Made by a program: the position numbers and the translations under genes. Of a DNA stretch of 64,000 bases, positions 29,006 to 37,246 are shown in pieces; positions within the stretch are counted from its first letter, which is position 1, and every line of letters begins with the position of its first letter. The DNA is from Streptomyces sp. CB02959 (GTDB lineage Bacteria > Actinomycetota > Actinomycetes > Streptomycetales > Streptomycetaceae), in assembly GCF_002803155.1 (NCBI RefSeq), contig NZ_NNBP01000019.1, forward strand, positions 1 through 64,000, given 5' to 3'. The notes beneath the pieces were generated by a model. It saw only the letters and a list, made by a program, of their open reading frames with translations. It was not told where the DNA came from and made no database searches.

Positions 29006-29818
29006 CTAGCCCTGGGTGAAGTCCTCGTAGGCGGCGAGGACGTCCTCGGTGGGTCCGTCCATGCGGAGGACGCCCTTCTCCAGCCACAGCACCCGGTCGC
29101 AGGTGTCGCGGATGGAGTTGTTGTTGTGGCTGACCAGGAAGACCGTGCCGGCCTCCTCGCGCAGTTCGCGGATGCGGGCCTCGGAGCGCTTCTGGAAGCG
29201 GCGGTCGCCGGTGGCCAGGGCCTCGTCGATCAGCAGCACGTCGTGGTCCTTGGCCGCCGCGATGGAGAACCGCAGCCGGGCCGCCATACCGGAGGAGTAG
29301 GTCCGCATCGGCAGTGAGATGAAGTCGCCCTTCTCGTTGATGCCGGAGAAGTCGACGATGCCGTCGTAGCGTTCGCGGACCTCCTCGCGGCTCATGCCCA
29401 TCGCCAGGCCGCCGAGGATGACGTTCTTCTCGCCGGTCAGGTCGTTCATCAGGGCCGCGTTGACGCCGAGCAGCGAGGGCTGGCCGTGGGTGTAGACCTT
29501 GCCGCGCTCGGCGGGCAGCAGTCCGGCGATCGCCTGGAGCAGCGTCGACTTGCCGGAGCCGTTGGAGCCGATCAGGCCGATCGACTCGCCCTTGTAGGCG
29601 GTGAAGGAGACGCCCTTGACCGCGTGCACCTCGCGCACGTTGGTGGCGGGCTTGCGGCGGACGATGCGGCCCAGCGCCGCGGTGGCGCTGCCCTTGCCGG
29701 CGCCGGTGCCGTAGACGCGGTAGACGATGTGCAGTTGGTCGGCGATCACGGTCGGGACGCGGGCCTCGTCCGCCGCCGGGCCGGTGCCGCCCTCGTTTTC
29801 CGTCATGAACTCAGCCAC
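29006..29818 (-). CDS. ABC transporter ATPase, polysaccharide/teichoic acid exporter (Wzt/TagH type)
   Basis: 270 residues from GTG 29818, which overlaps the permease stop and has GAGGAG about 11 bases upstream; ATG 29806 is the alternative. The motifs are complete: Walker A GSNGSGKST, signature YSSGMAARLRFSIA, Walker B DVLLIDEALATGD and switch histidine LVSHNNNSI. The insertion VYTHGQPSLLGVNAALMNDL between Walker A and signature is characteristic of O-antigen and teichoic-acid exporters. It lacks the long C-terminal carbohydrate-recognition domain of some Wzt proteins, so export need not depend on a terminal cap. It works with the adjacent permease. Confidence 0.93.
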   Translation of the reverse strand: MAEFMTENEGGTGPAADEARVPTVIADQLHIVYRVYGTGAGKGSATAALGRIVRRKPATNVREVHAVKGVSFTAYKGESIGLIGSNGSGKSTLLQAIAGLLPAERGKVYTHGQPSLLGVNAALMNDLTGEKNVILGGLAMGMSREEVRERYDGIVDFSGINEKGDFISLPMRTYSSGMAARLRFSIAAAKDHDVLLIDEALATGDRRFQKRSEARIRELREEAGTVFLVSHNNNSIRDTCDRVLWLEKGVLRMDGPTEDVLAAYEDFTQG

Positions 29819-30758
29819 GTCCGTACCGCTCCTCGGCCTTCCAGAAGTACACATAGCCCGCCACGCCCGCGAGCAGCGCCCAGCCGGCCGCGAACGCCCA
29901 TACGTGCGGCGGGAGCTGGTGCGCCTTGAAGCTGTCGATCAGGGCGAAGCGCATCAGGTCGATGTAGACCGCGGCCGGGTTGCCGTTCAGCAGCACCACC
30001 ACGATCTGCGGGAGGTTCTTGCCCTTGAGGATGAGGCTGATGCTGAACATCACGCCGGACGCGTACATCCAGGTCCGCATGATGAAGGGCATCAGCTGCG
30101 CCAGGTCCGGGGTCCGCGCGCCGAGCCGCGCCATGATCATCGCGAGGCCGGTGTTGAAGACGAACTGCAGCGTCAGCGCCGGGACCACCAGCAGCCACGA
30201 CCAGGTCGGCACCTGCCCGAAGCACAGCAGGATGATCACCAGTACGCCCATGGAGTACAGCAGCTGCTGGAGCTGCGCCAGGCAGAACGAGATCGGCAGG
30301 CAGGCGCGCGGGAAGTGCAGCGCGCGCACCAGGCCGAGGCTGCCGGAGATCGCCCGGGTGCCGGTCATCACCGAGTTCTGCAGGAAGGTGAAGACGAAGA
30401 CGCCGGTCACCAGGTACGGGATGTAGTCCGGGACGCCCTTCCGCGTGCCGATCAGCACCCCGAAGATCAAGTAGTAGACACCGGCGTTGAGCAGCGGGGT
30501 GATCACCTGCCAGAGCTGGCCGAGCTTGGAGGTGGTGTACATCGCGGTCAGCTTGGCGGTGGCGAACGAGGTGATGAAGTGCCGCCGGTGCCACAGCTGC
30601 CGGGTGTACTCGGGCAGCGAGGGGCGGGCGCCGCTCATCGTCAGGCCATGGCGTTCGGCCAGGGCGCGCAGCTCCGGGTCGGGTGCGCCGCCGGATCCGG
30701 ACGGCCGGACGGGGGCCGGGGCCGGGCCGGGGGGCGGGGGAGCGAGGGTCTGGGGCAT
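29811..30758 (-). CDS. ABC-2 type polysaccharide exporter permease (Wzm/TagG type)
   Basis: 315 residues from ATG 30758. An N-terminal cytoplasmic tail of ~60 residues (Pro-rich, then ELRALAERHGLTMSGARPSL) precedes an amphipathic segment YTRQLWHRRHFITSFATAKL and six membrane helices, such as LVTGVFVFTFLQNSVM and YSMGVLVIILLCFG. The segment YTTSKLGQLWQVITPLLNAG is typical of this family. It is translationally coupled to the ATPase. Export of an undecaprenyl-linked polymer is inferred from family and context. Promoter hexamers and an overlapping palindrome lie upstream at 30851-30888. Confidence 0.92.
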   Translation of the reverse strand: MPQTLAPPPPGPAPAPVRPSGSGGAPDPELRALAERHGLTMSGARPSLPEYTRQLWHRRHFITSFATAKLTAMYTTSKLGQLWQVITPLLNAGVYYLIFGVLIGTRKGVPDYIPYLVTGVFVFTFLQNSVMTGTRAISGSLGLVRALHFPRACLPISFCLAQLQQLLYSMGVLVIILLCFGQVPTWSWLLVVPALTLQFVFNTGLAMIMARLGARTPDLAQLMPFIMRTWMYASGVMFSISLILKGKNLPQIVVVLLNGNPAAVYIDLMRFALIDSFKAHQLPPHVWAFAAGWALLAGVAGYVYFWKAEERYGRG

Positions 30759-30850
30759 GGGGGCCGCTTTCGCTTTCGTACGGGGCCGTCGGAGTCCGGT
30801 CGGGAGGACGCCAGGGTCCGGCACGACGACGGAACGGGGCCGTATCGTCG

Positions 30851-30880
30851 CGACGTCGACAGTAGGACGAGTCGACGTCG
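30851..30880. promoter_or_regulatory. putative TetR operator, 10-bp arms with 10-bp spacer
   Basis: CGACGTCGAC (30851-30860) is matched perfectly by GTCGACGTCG (30871-30880). It sits between the divergent exporter operon and the TetR gene and covers the spacer and most of the -10 of the predicted exporter promoter. A dimeric TetR binding here would block exporter transcription. The dyad is seen; the regulator-operator pairing is inference. Confidence 0.6.
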
Positions 30881-30888
30881 AAACGCAA
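30859..30888 (-). promoter_or_regulatory. predicted exporter operon promoter
   Basis: Reading the minus strand: TTGCGT (30888-30883), 18 bases, TACTGT (30864-30859), a fair match to the housekeeping TTGACN/TANNNT pattern. The transcript would start roughly 95 bases before the permease ATG. On the other strand TAGGAT (30906-30911) ends seven bases before the TetR ATG, consistent with a leaderless TetR transcript. Confidence 0.5.
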
Positions 30889-30917
30889 CCGTAGCGTCGT
30901 GCCGCTAGGATCAAGGC

Positions 30918-31553
30918 ATGGCAAAAGACGGCACCGAGAGCGAGAGAGGCCCGGCGGCGACCGGTGCGCGCCGGGCCCCGGCCGGCGCCGCCGTGCTGCG
31001 GGAGGACAAGACCGCCGCGATTCGCGCGGCGGTCTTCGAGGAGCTGGCCGCGGTCGGCTTCGCCCGGATGTCCATCGAGGGCATCGCCCGGCGGGCCGGG
31101 GTCGGCAAGACCGCCGTCTACCGGCGCTGGCGCTCCAAACTGCACCTGGTCCTGGACGTGGTCTCGGCGGTCGCCGCGGCCGGACTGCCGGCCCCGGACA
31201 CCGGGTCGCTGCGCGGCGACGTCCGGACGGTGCTGGAGGTCGCGGCCCGCGCGCTGCGGCACCCGATGGCCTCGCAGATCATCCCGGACCTGCTGGCCGA
31301 GGCGGCGCGCAGCCCGGAGCTGGCCGCGGCGCTGAAGTCCGCGCTGCACGGCAGCCAGGAGGGCGTCGCCGCGGCGGTGGTGGCGCGGGCGGTGGAGCGC
31401 GGCGAGCTGCCCGCGGACGTCGATCCCCAACTGGCGCTCGACCTGCTGACCGGGCCGCTGTACTGGCGGCTGCTGGTGGTCCGCGACGAGGTGCCCGCGG
31501 GGTACCTCGACGCGCTGGCCGGGTCGGTGACGGCGGCGCTGGGCGCGGAGTAG
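30918..31553 (+). CDS. TetR-family regulator, divergent from exporter
   Basis: 211 residues. The N-terminal helix-turn-helix (residues ~32-76) reads KTAAIRAAVFEELAAVGFAR, MSIEGIARRAGVGKTAVYRR and WRSK. The ligand domain is all-helical with a TetR_C-type C-terminus (LDLLTGPLYWRLLVV). Divergent placement with a perfect dyad over the exporter promoter suggests control of the exporter and of itself. The inducer is unknown and might be an envelope precursor. Confidence 0.88.
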   Translation: MAKDGTESERGPAATGARRAPAGAAVLREDKTAAIRAAVFEELAAVGFARMSIEGIARRAGVGKTAVYRRWRSKLHLVLDVVSAVAAAGLPAPDTGSLRGDVRTVLEVAARALRHPMASQIIPDLLAEAARSPELAAALKSALHGSQEGVAAAVVARAVERGELPADVDPQLALDLLTGPLYWRLLVVRDEVPAGYLDALAGSVTAALGAE

Positions 31554-31641
31554 ACGGCGCGGGCGCGGCGGCGCGGGCGGGCTTCCGTGCCGCGGCCGCC
31601 CGCCATGCCGGGCGGGGCGGACGGGAAGATGGCGATCGGCT

Positions 31642-33315
31642 CTAGTCCTTCTTCCAGAGCGTCACCTTGGTCGCGAAGTCCGGCATGTCGCTCTCGTGGT
31701 TCGGGCTCATGCCGGTGACCTCGATCATCGCCAGGTTGCCGTCGGTGGTCTCCGTGCACAGCAGGGTGCCGACGTGGATCGTTTGGCCCTTGTCCAGTTC
31801 CTCGCGGCGCACCTGGTCGGGCAGGACGTCCGCGTGCGAGCCGTCCAGGCACGCCTGGGCGGTCCGGCCGGTACTGCGGCCCATGGGGGTGTGGAACTGC
31901 AGGCCGATCCCGGACACTCCGTTGTAGGTGATCTCGTACGGGGACTCGTCGATCTGCGCGCCGGGCACCGACTTGGGGACGTCCAGGTCGATGTAGTTGA
32001 AGCCCGCCATGGAGGGCGCGCGCAGGGCGAACGGGCGGTCCTTGAAGACGACTTGGTAGCCGGCGTTCCCGTCCGGCGTCGCGGGCGGCGCGGCGGACGA
32101 GCCGTTCTTCCCGTGCGCGGGGGTGGGGGCGGGGGCGGGCGTGCCGTGCCGGCCGGTGGCCTGGTCGCCGGAGCCGTCGCTGCGCGCCACGGTCCAGGTG
32201 ATGCCGACCACGGCGAGCAGTGCCACCGCGCCGAGCGCGGCCCGCAGCAAGGGGCTGCGCCGCGGGCCGGCCGCGGGTGTGCCGGGTCCGGCGGTGGGCA
32301 TCGTGTGCGGGCCGCCGGGTGTCGGCGCGGGGCCGGTGGCGGCCTGGGTCGGGGCGGCGTGCGGGCCCGTTCCCCGGGTGGGGGTGTAGCCGGGCGGGCC
32401 CTGCGTCGGCGCGTGGCCGGGCGGTGGCGGGGCGGCGGCCGGCGGCGGCTCCGGGAGCTCCTCGGCGGCGCGCTCCCGCCGGGCGATCCGGGCGGCCACG
32501 GCGGCCGGCAGCCAGTCGTCGAAGTCCCGCGGTCCGCGCCCGGACGCCGCCCGGCACAGCTCCGCCGCCTCGGCGGGCGTCGGCCGCTGCCGGGGGTCGG
32601 CGGCCAGGCAGCGGGTGAGCAGCGGGCGCAGCGCGTCCGGGTAGCCGGTGAGGTCCGGGGGGACCTGCGCGGTGTTGGCGATCCGGGTGGCGACGGTGAG
32701 GGCCGCGCTGTCCCCGTACGGGTGCCGGCCGGTGGCCGCGACCGCCGCGATCAGGCCCAGCGGGAAGAGGTCGGCGGCGGGTGTGACCTGCTCGCCGCCG
32801 GCGTGCTCGGGGGACATGTACTGCGGGGTGCCGATGAAGCCGCCGCTGCGGGTGAGCTGGGTGGCGTCGGCGGCCCGGGCGATCCCGAAGTCGATGACGT
32901 AGGGGCCCTGCGGGCCGAGCAGGACGTTGCTCGGCTTGAGGTCGCGGTGGACGATTCCGGCGGCGTGCACCGAGCCCAGGGCGGTGGCGATCGCGCCGAT
33001 CAGCCGGAAGGCCGCCGGCAGGGGCAGCGGGCCGTCCCGCAGTGCCTCGTCGAGCGGCAGTCCGGGGATGAACTCCGTGGCCAGCCAGGGGAGTTCGCCG
33101 CTGGTGTCGTGGTCGAGGACCGGCACGACGTGGTAGCCCTGCACCCGTCGGGCGGCCCGGACCTCCTGCACGAAGCGGCCGCGGAAGTCCGGGTCCCGGC
33201 CGAACTCCCGGCGGATGACCTTCAGTGCGGCGGGCTGGTTGCCGCGGGTGCGGGTGAGGTACACCGTGCCCATGCCGCCCTCGCCCAGGCGGGCCAGCAG
33301 CCGGTAGCCGGCCAC
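31642..33315 (-). CDS. membrane Ser/Thr protein kinase
   Basis: 557 residues from GTG 33315. The kinase domain is complete: GEGGMGTVY (11-19), Lys32 in AALKV, catalytic loop HRDLKPSN (123-130), DFG (142-144) and GTPQYMSPE. A Pro/Thr-rich juxtamembrane linker leads to one helix at ~356-376, and an extracellular domain of ~170 residues follows (phrases like FNYIDLDVPKSVPGAQIDES) that resembles no sensor I know. The true start is unclear. The same frame continues 18 codons upstream with the kinase-like phrase LRPDDPREVAGYRLL, but no ATG, GTG or TTG lies there, and the GTG used has GGGAG directly against it. The gene is divergent from the PIG-L gene. A substrate in wall-polymer synthesis is a guess from location. 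Confidence 0.88.
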   Translation of the reverse strand: MAGYRLLARLGEGGMGTVYLTRTRGNQPAALKVIRREFGRDPDFRGRFVQEVRAARRVQGYHVVPVLDHDTSGELPWLATEFIPGLPLDEALRDGPLPLPAAFRLIGAIATALGSVHAAGIVHRDLKPSNVLLGPQGPYVIDFGIARAADATQLTRSGGFIGTPQYMSPEHAGGEQVTPAADLFPLGLIAAVAATGRHPYGDSAALTVATRIANTAQVPPDLTGYPDALRPLLTRCLAADPRQRPTPAEAAELCRAASGRGPRDFDDWLPAAVAARIARRERAAEELPEPPPAAAPPPPGHAPTQGPPGYTPTRGTGPHAAPTQAATGPAPTPGGPHTMPTAGPGTPAAGPRRSPLLRAALGAVALLAVVGITWTVARSDGSGDQATGRHGTPAPAPTPAHGKNGSSAAPPATPDGNAGYQVVFKDRPFALRAPSMAGFNYIDLDVPKSVPGAQIDESPYEITYNGVSGIGLQFHTPMGRSTGRTAQACLDGSHADVLPDQVRREELDKGQTIHVGTLLCTETTDGNLAMIEVTGMSPNHESDMPDFATKVTLWKKD

Positions 33316-33379
33316 CTCCCGCGGGTCGTCGGGGCGCAGGGGCGTGAAGACGTCGTCGTGCGTGCTGATGTGGAGCCAC

Positions 33380-33403
33380 CCCCCGGTAGAGAACTACCGG
33401 GGG
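33380..33403. repeat. perfect hairpin in the kinase 5' leader
   Basis: CCCCCGGTAG (33380-33389) pairs perfectly with CTACCGGGGG (33394-33403) around four bases. On the kinase strand the 3' arm overlaps the G-rich run that would be the best ribosome site for a start near 33369. It could modulate kinase translation or be a symmetric protein site between the divergent genes. Confidence 0.6.
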
Positions 33404-33575
33404 ATGCTATCCGTACACCTGTCCGGGGGCTGTCCGCCCGTCAACTCCGGCTCCGCCGCGAACAGTCCGGTGCCGCCGATCGGCTGACGGGCCTTCACCC
33501 GAAAGGGCATCCGGCGGGGCGGCGACGGGGCGGGTCGGGCGCGCGGGATCGCCGGGGCCCGCAAATACTGAGGAC

Positions 33576-35792
33576 GTGCCCCGGTCAGGACCCTCAGGAC
33601 CGTCGACGTCGCGCCGCCGGATGCTGCAGGCCGCCGTCGGTACCGTTCTCGCAGCCACCGCGGGTGCCGGCGTGTGGGCCTGGCGCTCCCCCGACACCTC
33701 GCGCCCGGCCTCGCCGGCCCGCGAGCAGGAGTCCGCGGAGGAACCCGACGATCAGGTGTTCCTGCACGTCATCGCGCACCCCGACGACGGCCTGTTCTTC
33801 ATGAACCCGGGTCTGGAGCAGGCCATCCGCAGCGGCGCGCGGACCGTCACGGTCTGCCTGACGGGCGGCGAGTCCGACGGCCGGAACGCCCCTCGCGGCA
33901 GCGCTCTGCACCACCGGGTGATCCCCGACCGGCCGGCGTTCGCCCGCGCCCGGGTCAACGGACTGCTCGCCGCGCACGCCCAGATGGCCACCGGCGACCC
34001 GGAAAGCACCTGGGACGCCGAGGCCCGCACCCTGCTCCGCGGCTTCCAGGTGGAGGTCCAGACGCTGCGCGCCGCGCCCCAGCACCAGCTGGTCTTCGTG
34101 GAGCTGGTCGAGGCCCGCGCGGTGTACCAGCCGCGCGCCGTCAGCCTGCGCGGCCTCTGGCTGGGGGTGGTCGACTCGATCCCCACGCTGCGGCCCGAGG
34201 GCAGCCCCGTCCAGCGGCAGTTCCGCTACACCCGCGACCAGGTCACCGACACCCTGACGGCGGTCCTGGACTGGGTCCGGCCCACCGTCGTGCGCACCCT
34301 GGACCCCAACGCGGTGCACTCCGGCAAACGGCCGCTGTCCACCCCCGATCCCCGGCTGGCCGGTCTGCGCTACTTCGACCACCAGGACCACACCGCCTCC
34401 GCCCACTTCACCCAGGCGGCGCTGGCCCGCTACTGGGGGCAGGGCAGCCCCGCCCCGACCGTCGTGGAGAACTACCTCGGCTACGAACTCGGCGTCCTCC
34501 CCGGCGACCTCGACCCGTCGACCGTCCGCCGCAAGGCCGGGACGCTGGACATCTACGGCTGGGCCGACCACCGCCGGTGCGCCGACCCGGCGGGCTGCGG
34601 CGACCTGAAGGTCGGCGGCTCCGCCCTCAACGGCAGCCCGCGGAGCTGGACCCGCAGCACCCGGCTGCGCGCGCCCGGCTCCAACGCCTGGGTGCGGCCG
34701 GCCCGGGACGGCCGGCTGACCGCCTTCGCGGTGCGGGGCGGCGCCGCGTACGGCTGGGCGGAGACCCGGGCGGGCAGCGGGCGGTTCGGCGCGCCGCACC
34801 GGATCGGCGGGGACCTGCTCCAGGGGCAGCTGCACGTGGTGCGCCACCCGGACGGCACCCTCCAGCTGTTCGGGTCCCGGACGGTGCTGCCCGCGCCCGG
34901 CGTCGACCACCACCGCGAGCTGGTCACCGCGCGGCAGAACGGCACCGGCCCGGACGGGGTGCCCGCCTTCGGGGAGTGGGAGTCGCTGGGCTCCCCGGAG
35001 CGGGACCCGGTCCGGACGCTGGAGATCGGCTTCCCGGCCGCGGTGGCCGCCCCGGACGGCACGGTGCACGTCTTCGTACGGACCTGGGACGGCGGGATCG
35101 GCCACCGCAGCGGCCCGCACGGCGCCCAGTGGTCGCCCTGGGGCCTCCTGGAGGGACCGGCCGGTGTCGGCACCCTCAAGGCGTCCCCGCAGATCGTCGA
35201 CGGGATCGACGCCTGTGTGGACGCCGGGGGGCTGATCCACGTGGTCGCGCCCAGCGTCCGGACGGTGCAGCACTGGGTGTCGAAGGAGCCGGGGGAGACG
35301 CCCCGGCCGGGCGCGGCCACCGGCCTGCCGGAGCCGGGCGGGCCGATCAGCATCGCCCCCCTGGCCGGCGGTGTGGTGCGGATCGCCTACCGGCAGTCGC
35401 AGACCGCGCGGGTGCTGATCGCCGAGCGGCGGCGGGCGATCGGCAGCTGGCGGGTCTCCGGGCAGTGCGAGCGGGCCGGCGGCTACGGGCGGGTGGCGCT
35501 GGCGCCGGCCGGCAGCGGCGACCGGATGGTGCTGGCCGCCCGGGACGACGCCGGTGACGTCCGGGTGGCGATGGCGCAGGCCGCGCCCAAGCCCTGGCAG
35601 CGGTGCCGGCTGGCGCACTCGGCGGCCGCCGGGGTGGCCCACGACGCGGCCGGGCGGGCGGTGCTGGTCGCCCTCGGCAACGACGGCCGGCTGTACGCGG
35701 CCCGGCAGGCGAAGGCCGGGCAGACCGCGCCGTTCCTGGGGTGGCGGGGTCAGACCGGCCGGCCGGAGCGCACCGGCGACGCCTCGGGCTGA
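33576..35792 (+). CDS. Tat-exported PIG-L family deacetylase with long C-terminal domain
   Basis: 738 residues from GTG 33576. A twin-arginine signal occurs at residues 12-36 (SRRRMLQA then hydrophobic). The PIG-L/LmbE deacetylase domain spans ~60-330: metal-binding AHPDDG (67-72; most members have AHPDDE), VCLTGGES, and a later histidine in FDHQDHTASAHF. Residues ~340-738 form a repetitive beta-rich region (phrases such as NAWVRPARDGRLTAFAVRGG) that looks like a propeller or lectin module. PIG-L enzymes de-N-acetylate sugar substrates, and export suggests an extracellular glycan. The start of the gene is 260 bases from the kinase start, on the opposite strand. The 3' end overlaps the GtrA gene by 43 bases. 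Confidence 0.87.
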   Translation: MPRSGPSGPSTSRRRMLQAAVGTVLAATAGAGVWAWRSPDTSRPASPAREQESAEEPDDQVFLHVIAHPDDGLFFMNPGLEQAIRSGARTVTVCLTGGESDGRNAPRGSALHHRVIPDRPAFARARVNGLLAAHAQMATGDPESTWDAEARTLLRGFQVEVQTLRAAPQHQLVFVELVEARAVYQPRAVSLRGLWLGVVDSIPTLRPEGSPVQRQFRYTRDQVTDTLTAVLDWVRPTVVRTLDPNAVHSGKRPLSTPDPRLAGLRYFDHQDHTASAHFTQAALARYWGQGSPAPTVVENYLGYELGVLPGDLDPSTVRRKAGTLDIYGWADHRRCADPAGCGDLKVGGSALNGSPRSWTRSTRLRAPGSNAWVRPARDGRLTAFAVRGGAAYGWAETRAGSGRFGAPHRIGGDLLQGQLHVVRHPDGTLQLFGSRTVLPAPGVDHHRELVTARQNGTGPDGVPAFGEWESLGSPERDPVRTLEIGFPAAVAAPDGTVHVFVRTWDGGIGHRSGPHGAQWSPWGLLEGPAGVGTLKASPQIVDGIDACVDAGGLIHVVAPSVRTVQHWVSKEPGETPRPGAATGLPEPGGPISIAPLAGGVVRIAYRQSQTARVLIAERRRAIGSWRVSGQCERAGGYGRVALAPAGSGDRMVLAARDDAGDVRVAMAQAAPKPWQRCRLAHSAAAGVAHDAAGRAVLVALGNDGRLYAARQAKAGQTAPFLGWRGQTGRPERTGDASG

Positions 35793-36199
35793 CCGCCCGG
35801 CCCGCCGCGGCGGGCCGGGGGCCGGAGTATTCGCCGGGAGACGACGAAGGTGACCGGCAGCGCCAGGAGTGCCGCGGCCAGCGGCGCGGCCACGCTGTTC
35901 ATCCCCAGCCAGCTCACCAGCGCCACCAGACCGGCGCTCTGCACCGCGTAGTTGGTGACCTGGGTCAGCGGGAAGAGCAGGAACTTCTTCCAGGTGGGGC
36001 GGGTGCGGTAGGTGAAGTAGGTGTTCAGGAAGAACGAGCCGACCAGGCTGAGGGTGAAGCCGGCGGTGTAGGCCGCGAAGTACGGCAGCAGGCGGTGGAG
36101 CGGCAGGTAGCAGGCGTAGAAGGTGGCGGTGTTGACGCCGCCGACCACGGTGAACCGGACGATCTGCCCCCAGGGGACCGCCGCGGTCGGCCGGCGCAT
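35750..36199 (-). CDS. GtrA-family membrane protein
   Basis: 149 residues. Four hydrophobic helices are present, with the family opening IVRFTVVGGVNTATFYACYL and the loop GSFFLNTYFTYRTRPTWKKF. GtrA proteins are thought to flip polyprenyl-phosphate-linked sugars or otherwise assist GtrB-type glycosyltransferases. The ATG shares one base with the stop of the upstream glycosyltransferase (TGATG), so the two are coupled, as expected for a GtrB-GtrA pair. It ends inside the convergent PIG-L gene. Confidence 0.9.
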   Translation of the reverse strand: MRRPTAAVPWGQIVRFTVVGGVNTATFYACYLPLHRLLPYFAAYTAGFTLSLVGSFFLNTYFTYRTRPTWKKFLLFPLTQVTNYAVQSAGLVALVSWLGMNSVAAPLAAALLALPVTFVVSRRILRPPARRGGPGGQPEASPVRSGRPV

Positions 36200-37185
36200 C
36201 AGCGGGGCCGCGGGCCGACGGCGGCGGTCCCGGGCGGGGCCGCCGCGTGCACGGGGGCGGGCGCGGCGCCGTCGCTCTCCTTGACCAGGAAGTGCGGCCG
36301 CCGCTTGGTCTCGTAGTAGATCCGCCCGATGTACTCGCCGATCAGCCCGAGCATCACCATCTGCAGGCCGCCCAGCCCCACGACGATGGCCACCAGCGTC
36401 ACGTAGCCGGGTGCGGTGACCCCGCCGACGGCGGCGGCGCCGATCACCCACAGGGCGTAGAGGGTGGCGAACAACGCCAGGCTCAGTCCGGTGTAGATGG
36501 CGGCGCGCAGCGGACGGCAGTTGAAGGAGATCATCCCGTCGATGCCGTAGTTGACCAGCGAGCCGAAGCGCCACTTGGTCTCCCCGGCCTCCCGGGCCGC
36601 GTTGCGGTAGTCGAAGCTGACGGTGTCGAAGCCGATCCAGGAGAACAGGCCCTTGGAGAAGCGGTTGTACTCGGGCAGCGAGACCAGTGCGTCCACCGCC
36701 TTGCGGGACAGCAGCCGGAAGTCGCCCGCGCCGTCGACCAGTTCGACGTCGATCCAGGTGTTGACGGCGCGGTAGTACAGGCGGCTGAGCACGGTGCGCA
36801 GCCGCCGGTCGCCTTCCCGGCTGCGCCGGGCGATGACCTGGTCGTGGCCGAGCTGGTAGAGGTCGAGCATCTTCTCGATCAGCTCCGGCGGGTGCTGGAG
36901 GTCGGCGTCCATGATGATCACCGCGTCGCCGGTGGCCGCCCTGAGCCCGGCCAGCATCGCCGGCTCCTTGCCGAAGTTGCGGCTGAAGGAGAGGTAGCGG
37001 GTGGTGCCGCGGTGCCGGTGGACCAGGGTGCGCAACCGGAGCAGGGTCCCGTCGCGGCTGCCGTCGTCCACGTAGCACAGCTCGTACCGGACGGCGAGGC
37101 CGTCCAGTACCGCGCGCAGCTGTGCGTCGAAGCGACCTATCACGGCTTCTTCGTTGTAGCAGGGGACGACGATGGAGAGCTTCAT
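36199..37185 (-). CDS. GT2 glycosyltransferase, GtrB / polyprenyl-phosphate type
   Basis: 328 residues from ATG 37185. It opens with KLSIVVPCYNEEAVIGRFDA, has YVDDGSRDGT and the metal-binding IIMDADLQHPPELI (DxD), followed by the GtrB-like VDGAGDFRLLSRKAVDALVS. Two C-terminal membrane helices (AIYTGLSLALFATLYALWVI; VTLVAIVVGLGGLQMVMLGL) anchor it. This type makes polyprenyl-phosphate-linked hexose. Paired with GtrA and 61 bases downstream of the YfhO gene, it probably supplies lipid-linked sugar for extracytoplasmic glycosylation. Confidence 0.93.
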   Translation of the reverse strand: MKLSIVVPCYNEEAVIGRFDAQLRAVLDGLAVRYELCYVDDGSRDGTLLRLRTLVHRHRGTTRYLSFSRNFGKEPAMLAGLRAATGDAVIIMDADLQHPPELIEKMLDLYQLGHDQVIARRSREGDRRLRTVLSRLYYRAVNTWIDVELVDGAGDFRLLSRKAVDALVSLPEYNRFSKGLFSWIGFDTVSFDYRNAAREAGETKWRFGSLVNYGIDGMISFNCRPLRAAIYTGLSLALFATLYALWVIGAAAVGGVTAPGYVTLVAIVVGLGGLQMVMLGLIGEYIGRIYYETKRRPHFLVKESDGAAPAPVHAAAPPGTAAVGPRPR

Positions 37186-37246
37186 GGGCGGGCCTTTCCG
37201 CCGGGGACAGGGGGCGGCTGAGGCAGCCGTCCCCTGAAAAGCAGTT

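Noticed and set aside
31573..31615. Strong terminator between the TetR gene and the kinase gene
   Set aside because: Two overlapping alternative stems of 7-8 bp exist (GCGGGCGG with CCGCCCGC, and CCGCCCG with CGGGCGG), but neither is clearly better than chance in such G+C-rich sequence.
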